Shown here: in pieces, positions 1-11,755 of the stretch
How positions within the stretch are numbered: position 1 is the first letter of the stretch
Layout: every line of letters begins with the position of its first letter
From: Megalobrama amblycephala
Lineage: Eukaryota; Chordata; Actinopteri; Cypriniformes; Xenocyprididae
Direction: 5' to 3'
Assembly: GCF_018812025.1 (NCBI RefSeq)
Contig: NC_063045.1
Coordinates: 12,550,384 to 12,614,383 of the forward strand
DNA length: 64,000 bases
The notes under the pieces: generated by a model
What the model saw: the letters and a program-made list of their open reading frames with translations, nothing else
What the model was told of the DNA's origin: nothing
The model's database searches: none
Made by a program: the position numbers and the translations under genes

Positions 1-497
1 CTTTATGGAGATTCAGTTTCATCAAGAAATGAAATGTAAACCTACAGCCCACAGTAAACATTCGTATTAATGCGTATAAGCAGTCTGCAGAGAAAGACAC
101 TTATATATCAAGTATGAATATTGTGATATTTTTGGAACCTATTTTTATCCCAAAGTACTGAAGATTTGATTCTTTCTAGTGTTGAGAATAAGTGCACGTT
201 CATAAAATGACAGTATTATACATGTGATTCAAAGTTTAAAACAAAACAACTACATAAAAATAGTCGCTCAAAATGAACGAAGTTGAACCACTATTTTGAG
301 TGCAAAAACATAATTTGGTCCACATGAACGCAAACATTATGTAACTTTATTCCCCAACAGTTTTCATCAAAGTCTTTCTTCCTGAGTGCTGATTGGTCAA
401 AGGTGTGTGCAGAGTATTTCACGTGACCAATCATCAGAGGTTTGAGGTATCAGTTGTCGACTGAGCCACATGATCAGTTCTGGTCTGTGATTGGTTG
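1..497. other. 3' flank of slc26a11
   Basis: This stretch lies downstream of the slc26a11 stop codon and probably includes its 3' UTR. A possible polyadenylation signal for the minus-strand transcript (AATAAA, read as tttatt on the plus strand) is at 346-351, about 150 bases past the stop. I see no other gene in it. The sequence around 241-300 is short and imperfectly self-complementary and may be repeat-derived. Confidence 0.5.
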
Positions 498-2220
498 TTA
501 TAATGGTTGGTCGTAGTGAATGATACCGGTCAGAAGCTGCAGTGCCTCGTCGACACTGTCTGTGTGTCTGAAAGCTGGAAGGTCAGCCGTCAACAACACC
601 TTTAATACTGACGGCTGAGAGGCAGAGAGAAGAGAGATAGCAAGAAAACTTTACATTTATACACATAAAATATAATGTTAAATGCATTTCAAATGACTCA
701 AATAGGTTATATTCTTAATTATAATTCTTTATTAAACATATGTTTTAGATTTACTAGATTTATTTTAAAAGTTTTGTATTGTATTTTTTTCCAAACAGTA
801 GAATATTAATCATTATTTTATTCTACTTCTAACCTATTTAGATTATTTGATATATTTGAATGCATTTAAAAAAAATTTATATAAATAAATCTAAATATTA
901 AAATACAATATTATATATAAAATATCATATATGAAATTATATATTATAAATGCCTTAGTATTCTTAATCATAAAATGCAATATTTATATTTTTTAAATAA
1001 AAAAAGTCAAATGCCTTTTTTTAAAAGGTGTAAATGAGATAAAATAATCATGTTTTTATTTTACGTTTAACAATTTTACATTTTTATACATATAAATATC
1101 ATGTTATATGCATTTTAAATGACTCAAATTATTTATTTTCTTAAAAGTAATTTTATTTTTTATAAAACTTACTTTTATTTTTTCGCCAAACAATACAATA
1201 ATCATGATTATTATAATCTACTTATAATCTGTTTACATTATTTTATCTATTTTAATGCATTTAATTCTTTTATATAAAAAAAGTTAAATTGATTTTTTAA
1301 GTGTGTAAAAATAATCATGATTTCTTTTGTAAAATGGTAAAAATGAAACTAAAAATACATTTATATAATTAATTCATATGAATTAATCTACATTCAGTGA
1401 TTTTTATATTAATTAATATATATATTTATATGTTAATATATAAATGAAATTTTTTTATGAAATGTATTGATTACTGATCTTAATGTCATAGACGAAGATG
1501 TTAACTTTGGCAGCTGTAATGATTGCCACCCGTCTGTTGATGATGACGTCTACCTTTAGTCCAGTGAAGATCAGTGACAGTCCCGTCAGCTGGAACTGTT
1601 TGAGCAGTTCAGTGAGTTCATGGACCACAGTGAAGTCTATAGAGCTGACGTGAGAGCAGTCGAGAACCAGACACCGCGGAGGAGACGCTGCCAGACGACA
1701 GACACGAAAGCATGAGCACTCAAGGACATGAGCTGAGGGAATGAAAGCGTGTGTGTGTGTGTGTGAGAGAGAGAATGTGTGTGTCTCACCATGAAGAGCG
1801 TGTGTGTACACGAGTCTGCTGAGATGCTCCGTCACGGGGAAGTTCAGCCCACTGTCCAACTCTAGAACCGCCACACCGTGATCAGACACCTGAACACACA
1901 CCAGCACTGACTGACTGACTGCTGCATGCGGCTCATTTTACAAGAGGTGACATTTACATACATCACACTTCATTCCATAATTATCTTAGAAAGAAAAAGA
2001 AATTAATGGGAATTATCTATTATCAAATAGAAATATATATTTTTTCCAAACAACAGAATAATCTTTTAATAGATTAATAATTTTATTCTACTTACAGCAA
2101 CTGAAATGCATTTAACTTTTTTTTATAAAAACATTAATATTTTATTTTAATATTTATTAATAGTTAAATATTATGTATTGATATTTAAATAGTATATATA
2201 TTTATATATATATATGAATA

Positions 2221-2262
<42 letters not shown>

Positions 2263-2458
2263 CTTTATATATTTATATTTCTAAAGTTAAACATTTAAAT
2301 CTTAAACAATATGAACAATTATATAAACAAATATTATTTTTTTAAATGCAAATATTTTATAAATGCAGCATGATTACATGTGTTTGAACTAAAATGCATT
2401 TACCTTATTTTATAATTATTGTTATTGCATGTATAATATATATGTGTATATATGTGTA

Positions 2459-2510
<52 letters not shown>

Positions 2511-2805
2511 ATATATATATTATTTGTAATATATATATTTTGTTAAATGACTCAAATCATTTCTATTCTTAATTGTAATAAATACAATTGTAATACATAA
2601 TTTAAAAAAACTATATTAGTTACAGTTATTTTAATCTACTGACAGTCATACTGCAAAACTAATAATTTAATTATTTATTTATTTATTAATATAATTGCAC
2701 CTTATTTGATTTTTTGAGTCTACGACTTTATATTTATAATATTTTATTGTAATATTTATTAATAGTTAAATATTATGTATTGATTGTTTAAGATTTAAAT
2801 ATTTA

Positions 2806-2847
<42 letters not shown>

Positions 2848-2987
2848 TAAATATTTAAATCTTAAACAATATGAACAATTATGTAAACAAATATTATTTT
2901 TTTAAATGCAAATATTTTATAAATACAGCATGATTACATGTGTTTGAACTAAAATGCATTTACCTTATTTTATAATTATTGTTATTG

Positions 2988-3048
<61 letters not shown>

Positions 3049-4873
3049 TTAAATGACTCAAATTGTTTCTATTCTTAATTGTAATAAATACAATTGTATT
3101 ACATCATTTAAAAAACTATAATAGTTACGATTATTTTAATCTACTGACAGTCCTACTGCAAAACTAATAATTTAATTAATTATTTAATATTTAATTAATA
3201 AATTAATATAATTGTACCTTATATGATCTTATATGAGTCTACGCCTTTAATACATTTTGCATAAATTGTTAATTTTATGGTAATTTGCTAAATCTCAAGC
3301 ATGAATTGGATTTCTGGAATAAACGTCCTTCATTTACAACTCACAGTCTACATTCATCATATGCAGCTATTTCATAAAATTAAACACTTTAAACTCACCT
3401 TCACTTTAGGTCTGGCCATGATGTGCAACAGCATGAAAGCAGAAACAACCACACCTCCCACAATGCCGTACTGCACCTCCCAGAAACTCATCAGAAACGT
3501 CACCAAGAACGGCAGCAGATCAAGCCCTGAGAGAAACAATTCGATTTTAATGTGCACGGAGAAAAAAAAATTATTTGCTATTTATATATAATGTGATGCT
3601 AAAGTCTCACTCTTGACTCTCCAGAGCTGGACAGGCACTCTGAAGTCCATCATGGGACTCACGGCACAGATGATGACGGCAGCAAGTGACGCTTTAGGGA
3701 TGAAGAAGAACAGCGGCATGAGGAATGCCAGCGACAGCAGCACTATAACACCTGTGGAAAGATACAGACTTCAGACGGTGTACATATTATATATGTCAGC
3801 ATGATCACAGAGAGTGAGTGTCACCTGTGACGATCCCTCCAGCAGGCGTACTCACTCCGGTCTGAGAGTTAACAGCCGTTCTGACAGAAAACACCACATA
3901 AAACACTTACAAAGTGAAAAATAAACCAACAGACACTTGAAAGAGGCCACATTGTGCCCTTTTCCAAAGACTTGATTTTGTTTTTGTAGTTTAGAGTAGT
4001 TTTTTTTGTGCTTAAATGTTCCAAAAACACATTATTTTTCCTCTCCAGCTCCTCTCTTCCCAGTCTGTCAGTAAAGCTGTGTTTAGTTCCTGTCTCTATG
4101 AAGCCCCTTTATTTTGGTTGGGTGGTAATTATTTAGATGAGGGATATGTTTGTTCCCAGAAGACTATAATGGAGGTGTTTCAGGGTCATGCACTGACAGA
4201 GAATAACTCCCTTTGGAATGACTCTGTGCTTTGTAACTTTGCAGACCATTTTATGCTTAATCAGTACAATACACACTAAAGAAAGTAAAAAAAGCATAAT
4301 ACGCATAATCATGCAGACAGACCTTCCGAAGCTGCCTGTGACGGGATACGCCGACACAAATGAGCCCATGATGTTTGTGAGACCTGCAGAAACATCATTG
4401 TGATGAGAAACGACACATTTATACTCATTTAAAACTTTATAAGGGAGGAGAAACTCACCGATGGCAAAGAGCTCTTGGTTGGCATCAATTCGGTAGTTAT
4501 TCTTGCTGCCTGCATGAAGAAACAACAAACAAACTGTCAAATGAATCCAAACAGTGTCTGTGTTGGTGTTTATATAGACGTAAGGACACTTCTAGGTGTA
4601 TTTTAAAGAAAATAAGCTCTTACCGAACGCCTTTGCAATAGCGATGCTCTCTAAAACACCCATTAAAGGAATGACAGCCAGACCGCCACCTAAATCCTGA
4701 GAAAATACACATGATTGGTCAATAATGATTACTATTCTACTTGATTGGCCACTTAAAATCTCTTAAATGTCACATATACTTTACTAGTACTATGGTATAC
4801 TATTTGGATTGTATTTTGGGGTCCACCAGGAGGCCACAAGGGGGTGCTAGAGGGTGCTTTTAGAATAAATATG

Positions 4874-4928
<55 letters not shown>

Positions 4929-5256
4929 AAGAGCTTCGGTAGGAGCTTAAATTTTTTTTAATAATATTATATTTGAAAAAAAATAAATAAATAAATAAAA
5001 TAAATATAAATAATAAAATATAAAGAATATATAAAATATTTTTTATAAATATTATCAAATAGTTTACATTATGTTCCAAAATATATTTAAAAATTTTTTG
5101 GCTTTAGTACAGTGACAATATAAAACTTTGAAATCTTTTTTTAAATATATTATTAATTATCTATAAAATATTTTATATTTTATAAATATTAAACATAATC
5201 GAACACAGTATAAATTGTTGTCTAAACAATATATACAATATATAAATATGTAGTTG

Positions 5257-5319
<63 letters not shown>

Positions 5320-8300
5320 TTATTTTACATTTAATTAATATTTAAATAGTTTTAAATAGTTTAAATATATTATTTGATGTGTTTAGATTATTGATATTCT
5401 TAATTATAAATCTAAATTAAATATAATTGTATTGTATTATATAATTTCTAAACATTTTACTGAAAACAAGACAATCATGATTATCTTATTATCTACTGAC
5501 AGTCCTATTGTAAAAAGTAATAATTTATGAATGTAATGTATTAAGAAATTTTCTTAATATAATTGGGCAGTATTTGACTTTCTGAGGGTACGCCGTTATC
5601 ACAAACTACACTAATATCTCACCTTTGCGATGTCACTGAAAGTAATCACCGTGCCATTGGCTACCGTCTCTGAAAGAGGTGGAGCTTTGAAAGGAGGGAG
5701 TCCTTTGGCGGTTTTCCCAGTGAGACTGAAGAAATGGTGTCCTGTGACCTCTGAGGAATACGCAACAGCCGTCGCCGCTATGACGACCAGAGCATTCCGG
5801 ACTGCGGACACAAGAAGGATATACCTAAATAATTGTTGGTTCATTTATAGATTCTCAAAGACTTTTTAAGCACTCACTAGTAGCAAAACTCCACACCAGC
5901 TTTCGAGCTGATCGGATGAGGAGAGGAGCCTCTTCTTCAGCAGAACTCAGAGAATTGATGAGGAGAGGAGCCTCTTCTTCAGCAGAACTCAGAGAATTCT
6001 TCATCAGTGTCATCGTGATCAGGAAGAACAGACAGCACAGACCCAGAATCACATCTCCTACTCTGAGAATAGAGATGATTTAGATAAGCAGCTTAGAACA
6101 GATTATTTAAAGTGCCCCTATTATGCTTTTTTCGATAATACCTTTCATGCAGTGTGTAATATAGCTGTTTGTGAAAGTAAAAGGTCTGCAAAGATCAAAA
6201 AGTGAGTTTTTAATCTATGAAGAAAGAACGTCAGTAATTCCAGCCTTACTTCCTGCACGAACCTACAGAACATTTGCATAATGCCAGCCTATGGTCGTCA
6301 TTGGCTATCCACTAACGTCTACTTTGACTCTCAAACACTGTAGTTGTAGCTGAGGCCTGCAAGAGTTTGGTTCAAGTTTGGTTTGTCGACATGTCGAGAA
6401 GACGCTGTTTTCTGCACTTCCAAACGATGAGGACTCAAGCTCGAATTGATACGGTAAAACCAACACCATAGTCACTCTTCATATCACTGTGTAGGGCCCT
6501 ATAAAATCCATTTTATTTTTTCCCAAATTCCTTTTTTCAGTTTTAATTTTTCTGGATTCTGTTTTTTTCCATTTTATTTATTTTTTGACTCCATTTTAAT
6601 AATTAAATTAAATTTTAGTAATCAAAAAGCATGTCTAATTTATTGAAATAATGAATCTTGTCCAATTTACCAACAATTTAATAAGTTTAACAAAAAAATT
6701 ACATTTTTTTTTAGGGCCCTACGTTTTATTCTTTCTCCTCAAATTTTATTTTTACCGAATTCTGTTTTCTGGATTCCATTTTAATGGTTTAATTACATTT
6801 TAATAATCAAAAAGCATGTCTAATTAATTGAATTCTTAAAAACAACAATATTAATTAATTAAAAAATATATTTTTATGAATTTTTTTTTTTTTCTTCAGA
6901 AGTTCTGTTGTGTATTTAAATTTTTCTGGCAATCAAATGACCATTTAATTTCTTTTAATCATGAAATTAAACTTTTTTGTCAAACAATGTGCTGCACAAC
7001 AGAGCTTTACTGTTAAAATTAAAACATGGAAGAAACACTGAGATTATTGTTTTAAATATATTTTAATAATTTATTATTAAATTAATTTATCTAAATTCTA
7101 CTGTACAACAGTAATATGTTTCTGTCAAGTTAAATCGAACTTTTATTTTGACGGTTTGCCTAGAGCTTTGAGTTTCTCTGTGTTTATGACGGTAGTTTTC
7201 TCAAACGAAGCGGTTAAATGCTGATGAAGTGACTTTCAGAGCAGCTCTGCGACAGAGGACGAAAACACTGCGAGCGTCGCACGTGCTTCAGCATGCGCGC
7301 GCCCGCGCGATTGTGTGTGAGAGGCGGTGTGAGGTAAATGAAACTGCGCTTCTACATCATTCTTTTCAACTTGGGTAAAGTTGGTTTTATATTCGCACAT
7401 TCGGACTTCTGATGAATTCAGACTTTCCAATAAATGTGCAATAAATTAATGTTTGCGAATTTTAAGCAGCGACATGATATTGACAACCAACGATTGTCAA
7501 CTTACAACATTTTTCACAGTCGATCAAAATAGGCAAGTATTGTTTTAATGGCATATTTACTTGTGAATGTCCACTGAATGTCCAATGTAGTGTGATTAAC
7601 AAGACTATTGAATACGGATGACCGAATGTGCGAATATAAAACCAACTTTACCTAAGTTTCATTTCAGAGGCATGCAGGATTCATGTTTAAATAGTCTTTT
7701 TGCAGTTTAATATTCAGTCACTAGTCTAAACCGTGATTTAATTTACGTGTACTGACCTGCTTTTAATTCATTCATCAAAAATTTGTCAAATTCCGTGACA
7801 TTCCGCGTTATATAGTAAATTCCGTTTTTATGACTGGATTCCGCGATTCCGTGATCGCGGAAATTATAGGGCCCTAACTATGTATCAAGTGCTGAGAAAG
7901 ATCCAGAGATATAATTCAGATGTGGTAATGGGCGTTTGGTTTCCGACACACGCCGTAAGCGGTAGACCAATCACAACAGATTGGGCCGTCTGACCAATCA
8001 GAGCAGAGTAGGCTCTCGGAAAGGAGGGTTTAGAGAGACCGAATCCTTGATTGAACCATTTCAAACACTGTGAGAAAAGAGCTGATCTGATGCTGCACTG
8101 TATATTATGAGAAAATTAAAGTGTTTTTTGACTCTGGATGCATGTAAATCTGATGTAGGAGACCTTCAAACAAAATTAGGAGCCTTTATAATAGCATAAT
8201 AAGGGCACTTTAACAACACTGCATGGATTAGAAAATGTTAACAGCTATTTGGTCAAACACATAAATGTGTGCTCACCTGGCCTCAGGGATCTTGTGGAAG

Positions 8301-10283
8301 GTGTAGTACACCTGCAGGAAGAACTGCTGTGGGATCTCCTTCAGACCCAGAATATTCTGCAGCACAAATGGAGTGGATTGACAAAGGGCACAAAAACTCT
8401 TAAAGATATATGCATCTGAAATGAAAAGAGGCATCTAAGATTCTTACCTTGACCTGGCCGAAGCCGATAGTGACGGCCGCAGCACACGTGAAGCCTTTAA
8501 TTACTGGATACGAGATGAAATCCAAGAGGAACCCTAATGAAGTCAAAATCAACAGCAGATGAGGTGACTGGCTTTAAAAAAAAACACATTAAAAACTTTT
8601 TAAGTCGCAAAATTTCATTGAGCTTTTTTTTTTTTTTTTTTGATAAATGAATAAATGACTTTTCATTTAATTATAAAGCTACAACACAATTATAAAAGTG
8701 TAAAAATTGTGAGATATATATCTCACAAATAATCAACTCAGCTTTTTGGATTAATCTTGTATGTTTATTTATTTTTATTATTTAATTATAAAGTAAAACA
8801 TTTAAAAAGGTGCTCAGTATTTAATTTATTTTATTTCTGAAAAAGGGCTTTTTGAATTAATTATCTTCATTTAATTATAAAGCTACAACACATCTAAAAT
8901 GCGCTTATAAATGATAGAATAATAACAGTAGTAGCAGTAATAATAATAATAATAATTGTTTATATTATAAATAATTTATAGAGTATATATACAAAATGTT
9001 AATATAATTATAATAATTACTATTATTATTATTGTTATTTTTATATTTTTATATTACTTATAAAACTTTAAATGGTAACACTTTACAATAAGGTTCATTA
9101 GTTAAACATTAGTTAATGTATTAACTAACATGAACTAACCATGAACAATACATTTGTTACTTTATTTACTAATCTTTCTTAACATTAGTTAATGAAAATA
9201 CAGTTGTTCATTGTTTGTTCATGTTAGTTCACAGTGCATTAACTAATGTTAACAAGATTTTAATAATGTATTAGTAAATGTTGAAATTAAAATTAACAAA
9301 GATTAATAAATGCTGTACAAGTGCAGTTCATTATTAGTTCATGTTAACTAACGCAGTTAACTAATGTTAACTAATGAACCTTATTGTAAAGTGTTATAAT
9401 ATACAACATATTATCATTTCTGATGTTGAGTTTCTTCTGCGGTAAAGATTTATCTATTTATTATGTAATTCAGCCACTTCCACAACCTCATTCGCCACGC
9501 TCTTAAAAACCTGTTGCTATATTTTGGTGTGCGGCTTCAAAGACTTCAACGGGAAGTTGCACAGGAAGTAATATAATCTGATACTTATGTGAGAGTGAAG
9601 AAAACACAGACTTCCTGTTTTCAAGACGGTACTGATTTACAGATAGCGGAGTCTGCTACTTTAGTCATACTTTATGTAAACTTTTATGTTACACATGAAT
9701 GTTTAAACAATACTAATACTATATTCACCAAACAGACTATCTACCCTAAATTTTGGCATGAATCACACCAACATAGAGTGAAAATATGGCCTAAATGTTA
9801 ACATTAACCCCATTTTCCATCTTACCCAGCCTCAGTAGAGCCATTCCCGTCTGGATGACGCCGCACAACAAGGTGAGCACCACGGCGAACACAGGATCTC
9901 CATCGACGTACGCCGAACACAGCAGGGACATGATGGCCGTCGGGCCCAGTGTGATGTCTTTAGACGTGCCAAATATACAGTAGACGAAACAACCCATGAA
10001 AGCAGAATACAGACCGTACTGAAAAACAAAAAAAACAGTGTATATATGTCAAGAAAACTTTCCCCAAGCTGTGTCTGTGAGAAAATGTGAATGTTCTCAC
10101 CTGCACAGGTAAACCAGCCACCTCCGCGTAGGCCAGCGCCTGAGGAACCACGGTCAAACCCACTGTCAGACCGGCGATCACGTCCATCTTCAGCCACGTC
10201 AGGTTATACCTGGGCAGCCAGGTGAGGATGGGAAAACAAGAGCGCAGGGCGGCATTCCAGCCGAGTCCTGTCAGACGCTCCAT
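498..10283 (-). CDS. slc26a11: SLC26A11 sulfate/anion exchanger, 15 coding exons
   Basis: SLC26-family membrane anion transporter, known in mammals as a sodium-independent sulfate carrier. Coding exons, in transcript order: 10283-10101, 10018-9826, 8533-8448, 8356-8277, 6062-5878, 5801-5623, 4696-4624, 4509-4459, 4383-4323, 3880-3825, 3751-3611, 3526-3399, 1889-1790, 1687-1554, 614-498. All phases agree and the frame closes at 588 residues (human about 606). Visible landmarks are the N-terminal PQALAYAEVAGLP, LGPTAIMSLL, VTGSFGR and ASLAAVIICAVSP segments of the transport core, then a STAS domain from about residue 473 to the end. The first ATG in the open frame is at 10283, with an in-frame stop upstream; a non-coding 5' exon is possible. 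Exon 5 carries an in-frame 42-bp tandem duplication (residues 203-216 and 217-230). The gene is head-to-head with sgsh. The exon 9 donor (gtctgt) is weak. Confidence 0.95.
615..1553. other. slc26a11 intron 14, AT-rich
   Basis: Very AT-rich intron with no coding signal. A diverged copy of the sequence that is tandemly duplicated in intron 12 (motifs such as aaatgactcaaat and ataatcatgattat) can be seen near 1110-1330, so this AT-rich unit has spread within the gene. Confidence 0.5.
2149..3250. repeat. Tandem duplication, about 602-bp period, in slc26a11 intron 12
   Basis: Two direct copies of an AT-rich unit, about 2149-2750 and 2751-3250. Each contains the same order of landmarks: ttaaatattatgtattgat, a (TA)n run, ttaaatcttaaacaatatga, tgattacatgtgtttgaac, a second (TA)n run, then ctactgacagtc and gagtctacg. 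The (TA)n tracts (2222-2261, 2467-2507, 2811-2842, 2992-3043) differ in length between copies. A third, partial relative of the unit's end is at about 5390-5595 in intron 6. Confidence 0.85.
4877..4924. repeat. (TA)n microsatellite
   Basis: Uninterrupted TA dinucleotide run in slc26a11 intron 6, extending a short (TATG) section. Confidence 0.95.
5261..5317. repeat. (TA)n microsatellite
   Basis: Uninterrupted TA dinucleotide run in slc26a11 intron 6. Confidence 0.95.
5915..5998 (-). repeat. In-frame 42-bp tandem duplication inside slc26a11 exon 5
   Basis: Two adjacent, essentially identical 42-base copies (5998-5957 and 5956-5915 on the coding strand). Each encodes NSLSSAEEEAPLLI. The duplication keeps the frame and lies in a hydrophilic loop after a membrane segment. 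The near identity of the copies suggests a recent event. Confidence 0.95.
6492..7876. mobile_element. Inverted-repeat element, middle layer of nest
   Basis: Termini TAGGGCCCTATAAAATCC at 6492 and GGAAATTATAGGGCCCTA ending at 7876 are inverted. An internal agggccctacg motif near 6714 suggests an internal duplication. There is no coding potential, and the interior is AT-rich apart from a GC-rich patch at about 7240-7330. Confidence 0.8.
7369..7657. mobile_element. Short inverted-repeat element (MITE), copy 1
   Basis: About 290 bp with inverted ends of about 30 bases that include GTAAAGTTGGTTTTATAT on the left and ATATAAAACCAACTTTAC on the right. A second copy in the opposite orientation lies at 12065-12342. 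There is no coding capacity. Confidence 0.85.
9074..9398. mobile_element. Short inverted-repeat element (MITE) in slc26a11 intron 2
   Basis: Inverted termini TAACACTTTACAATAAGG near 9076 and CCTTATTGTAAAGTGTTA ending at about 9395. The interior is full of short ttagttaatg/cattaactaa palindromes. This end sequence is familiar from abundant teleost repeats, but I do not assign a family name. Confidence 0.85.
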
Positions 10284-11755
10284 CAGGACCTTCAGATCCA
10301 CCAAAGCACCATTGGTTCACGAATCAGAATCAGTCAAGGATTACACAAAGAGCTGTCACGCTTCATCCAGGATGTTTTATTATTCAAGGGTGTGGACGAG
10401 AAAAAGGTTCATGGGAAGGGCGGAGCAATTATGGATCTCTTGTGCTAACAAGCTCTCCTGTGCCATACGGTTTTCAAACCCTCGAGATCCTGAAAGCCTC
10501 TTCTTGCTTCTCCATAACTGTTTTGTGAATGTAAACCTGTGGACAGTTGAACAGCATTAGTTAGTAAAACTGTAAAATGCTGCTGATTGTGAAATCACTA
10601 TTTCAAAATCTCTCAAAAACATTTTGCATATGAAGCATATTTTAAATACAAATAATGTTTTTTCATTGTGACAGTATTTTAACATATTTAAAAATTTCAT
10701 GCCTCAATATATTAAAATTAAAATATATCATTATTTATAGATTTTCCACTTTCACTAATGGGAAATTATGTTTAATTACTACAATAATCTCAAAAAGCAA
10801 AATGCAATGGCCCTAAAAATAATTGAGATATAAATAATATGAGATAATATGAGATATAAATAAATTACAGGTAAAATAATACATCAAAGTTTTGTTTTGC
10901 ATAGCAGTAACGAAATGCAAAATGCAAAAAAAGTCATAAAAAATACCCTTAGAAAATTCGTATAAAACTATATTAAACTATATTAAAATTAAAAATATAT
11001 CATTATATGTATTTTGCGTTACAGTAAAAAAGACTGTAAAATATTAAAGAATTAATTCTCAATAATTATTAAAACATATACATCATTACAGTTTGATTTG
11101 TTTATTTTTTGCATTACAATACCGAGATACTTTACAGTAACAAAATCATCGAAACATCGATAAAAAGACAAGGAAATGTTCCTAAAATATCATTAAAACT
11201 GATTACCTCAGACTTTGAAACGAGTCATATGACATTTTAAATGAATCTCATGATTTGAGTATCCAGTGAACTGTATGAAACCACAGGGTAAATCAAAGAA
11301 TACGTATTTGGGGGGGAAAAAAACACACTAAATAAAATATTAATAATAACAATAATATCGTTTAAAAACTGTTTGGAAATCGTATTTGCAAACCAAACTG
11401 AAAGTTGAGATCAATTATCAGAGCCACAATGTGGAAGATCAAACCTCATAAATGATTCGAGCCTCGTGCTTCATCGGAGTCGAAACATTCCCCGGGCGTA
11501 ATCTCATTATTTACAGCAAAACATAAAGTCACAATGTAACACTAGCTGAAATCAAAGCGACTTTGACGTGAATCGCGTTTTTTTTGACAGACTGAAAAAC
11601 AGCCCTTTGTGTGACGTATTCGCGTCAGCTGATCGTGGTCATGTGATGGACTCACATGGCGGAAGTTTGTCTCGCCGAGTGTAAACAAAGTTCTACAGAC
11701 TTTTCCGTTTGCTTTAACAACATTCCTGGAGGTGTATGAGGCAAATGACACTAAA
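10284..11755. promoter_or_regulatory. Shared 5' interval between slc26a11 and sgsh
   Basis: The two start codons face away from each other 1.47 kb apart. The half next to slc26a11 (10560-11500) is AT-rich with imperfect internal repeats. The half next to sgsh (11460-11755) is more GC-balanced and holds the promoter-like motifs listed separately. A non-coding first exon of slc26a11 probably lies here, but I cannot place it. There is no TATA box at a usual distance from either ATG. Confidence 0.6.
11612..11665 (+). promoter_or_regulatory. Candidate sgsh core promoter motifs (CRE-like, CLEAR-like E-box, YY1/ETS-like)
   Basis: Three motifs lie together 90-145 bases before the sgsh ATG: TGACGT (11612-11617), GTCATGTGAT (11638-11647) and CATGGCGGAAG (11655-11665). 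The second is close to the CLEAR element GTCACGTGAC bound by TFEB at many lysosomal genes, which fits sgsh, but it has the CATGTG core, not CACGTG. The third resembles combined YY1 and ETS sites found at TATA-less promoters. All assignments rest on motif similarity alone. Confidence 0.4.

Larger units (their letters stand above)
6107..8213. mobile_element. Non-autonomous DNA transposon with nested insertions (outer element)
   Basis: The ends are inverted: AAAGTGCCCCTATTATGC near 6109 and GCATAATAAGGGCACTTT ending at about 8212. No transposase frame is visible. A second inverted-repeat element (6492-7876) sits inside it, and a third (about 7369-7657) sits inside that. The whole block lies in slc26a11 intron 4. 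Confidence 0.85.

Noticed and set aside
3940..4322. Transposon in slc26a11 intron 9
   Set aside because: The sequence looks repeat-derived (aggccacattgtgccc, atttattttggttggg), but I could not find a convincing matching end, so it is not listed as an element.
10302..10304. Earlier start for slc26a11 (MVDLKV...)
   Set aside because: The codon at 10304 is TTG, not ATG; the first ATG in that frame is at 10283, and a stop lies just upstream.
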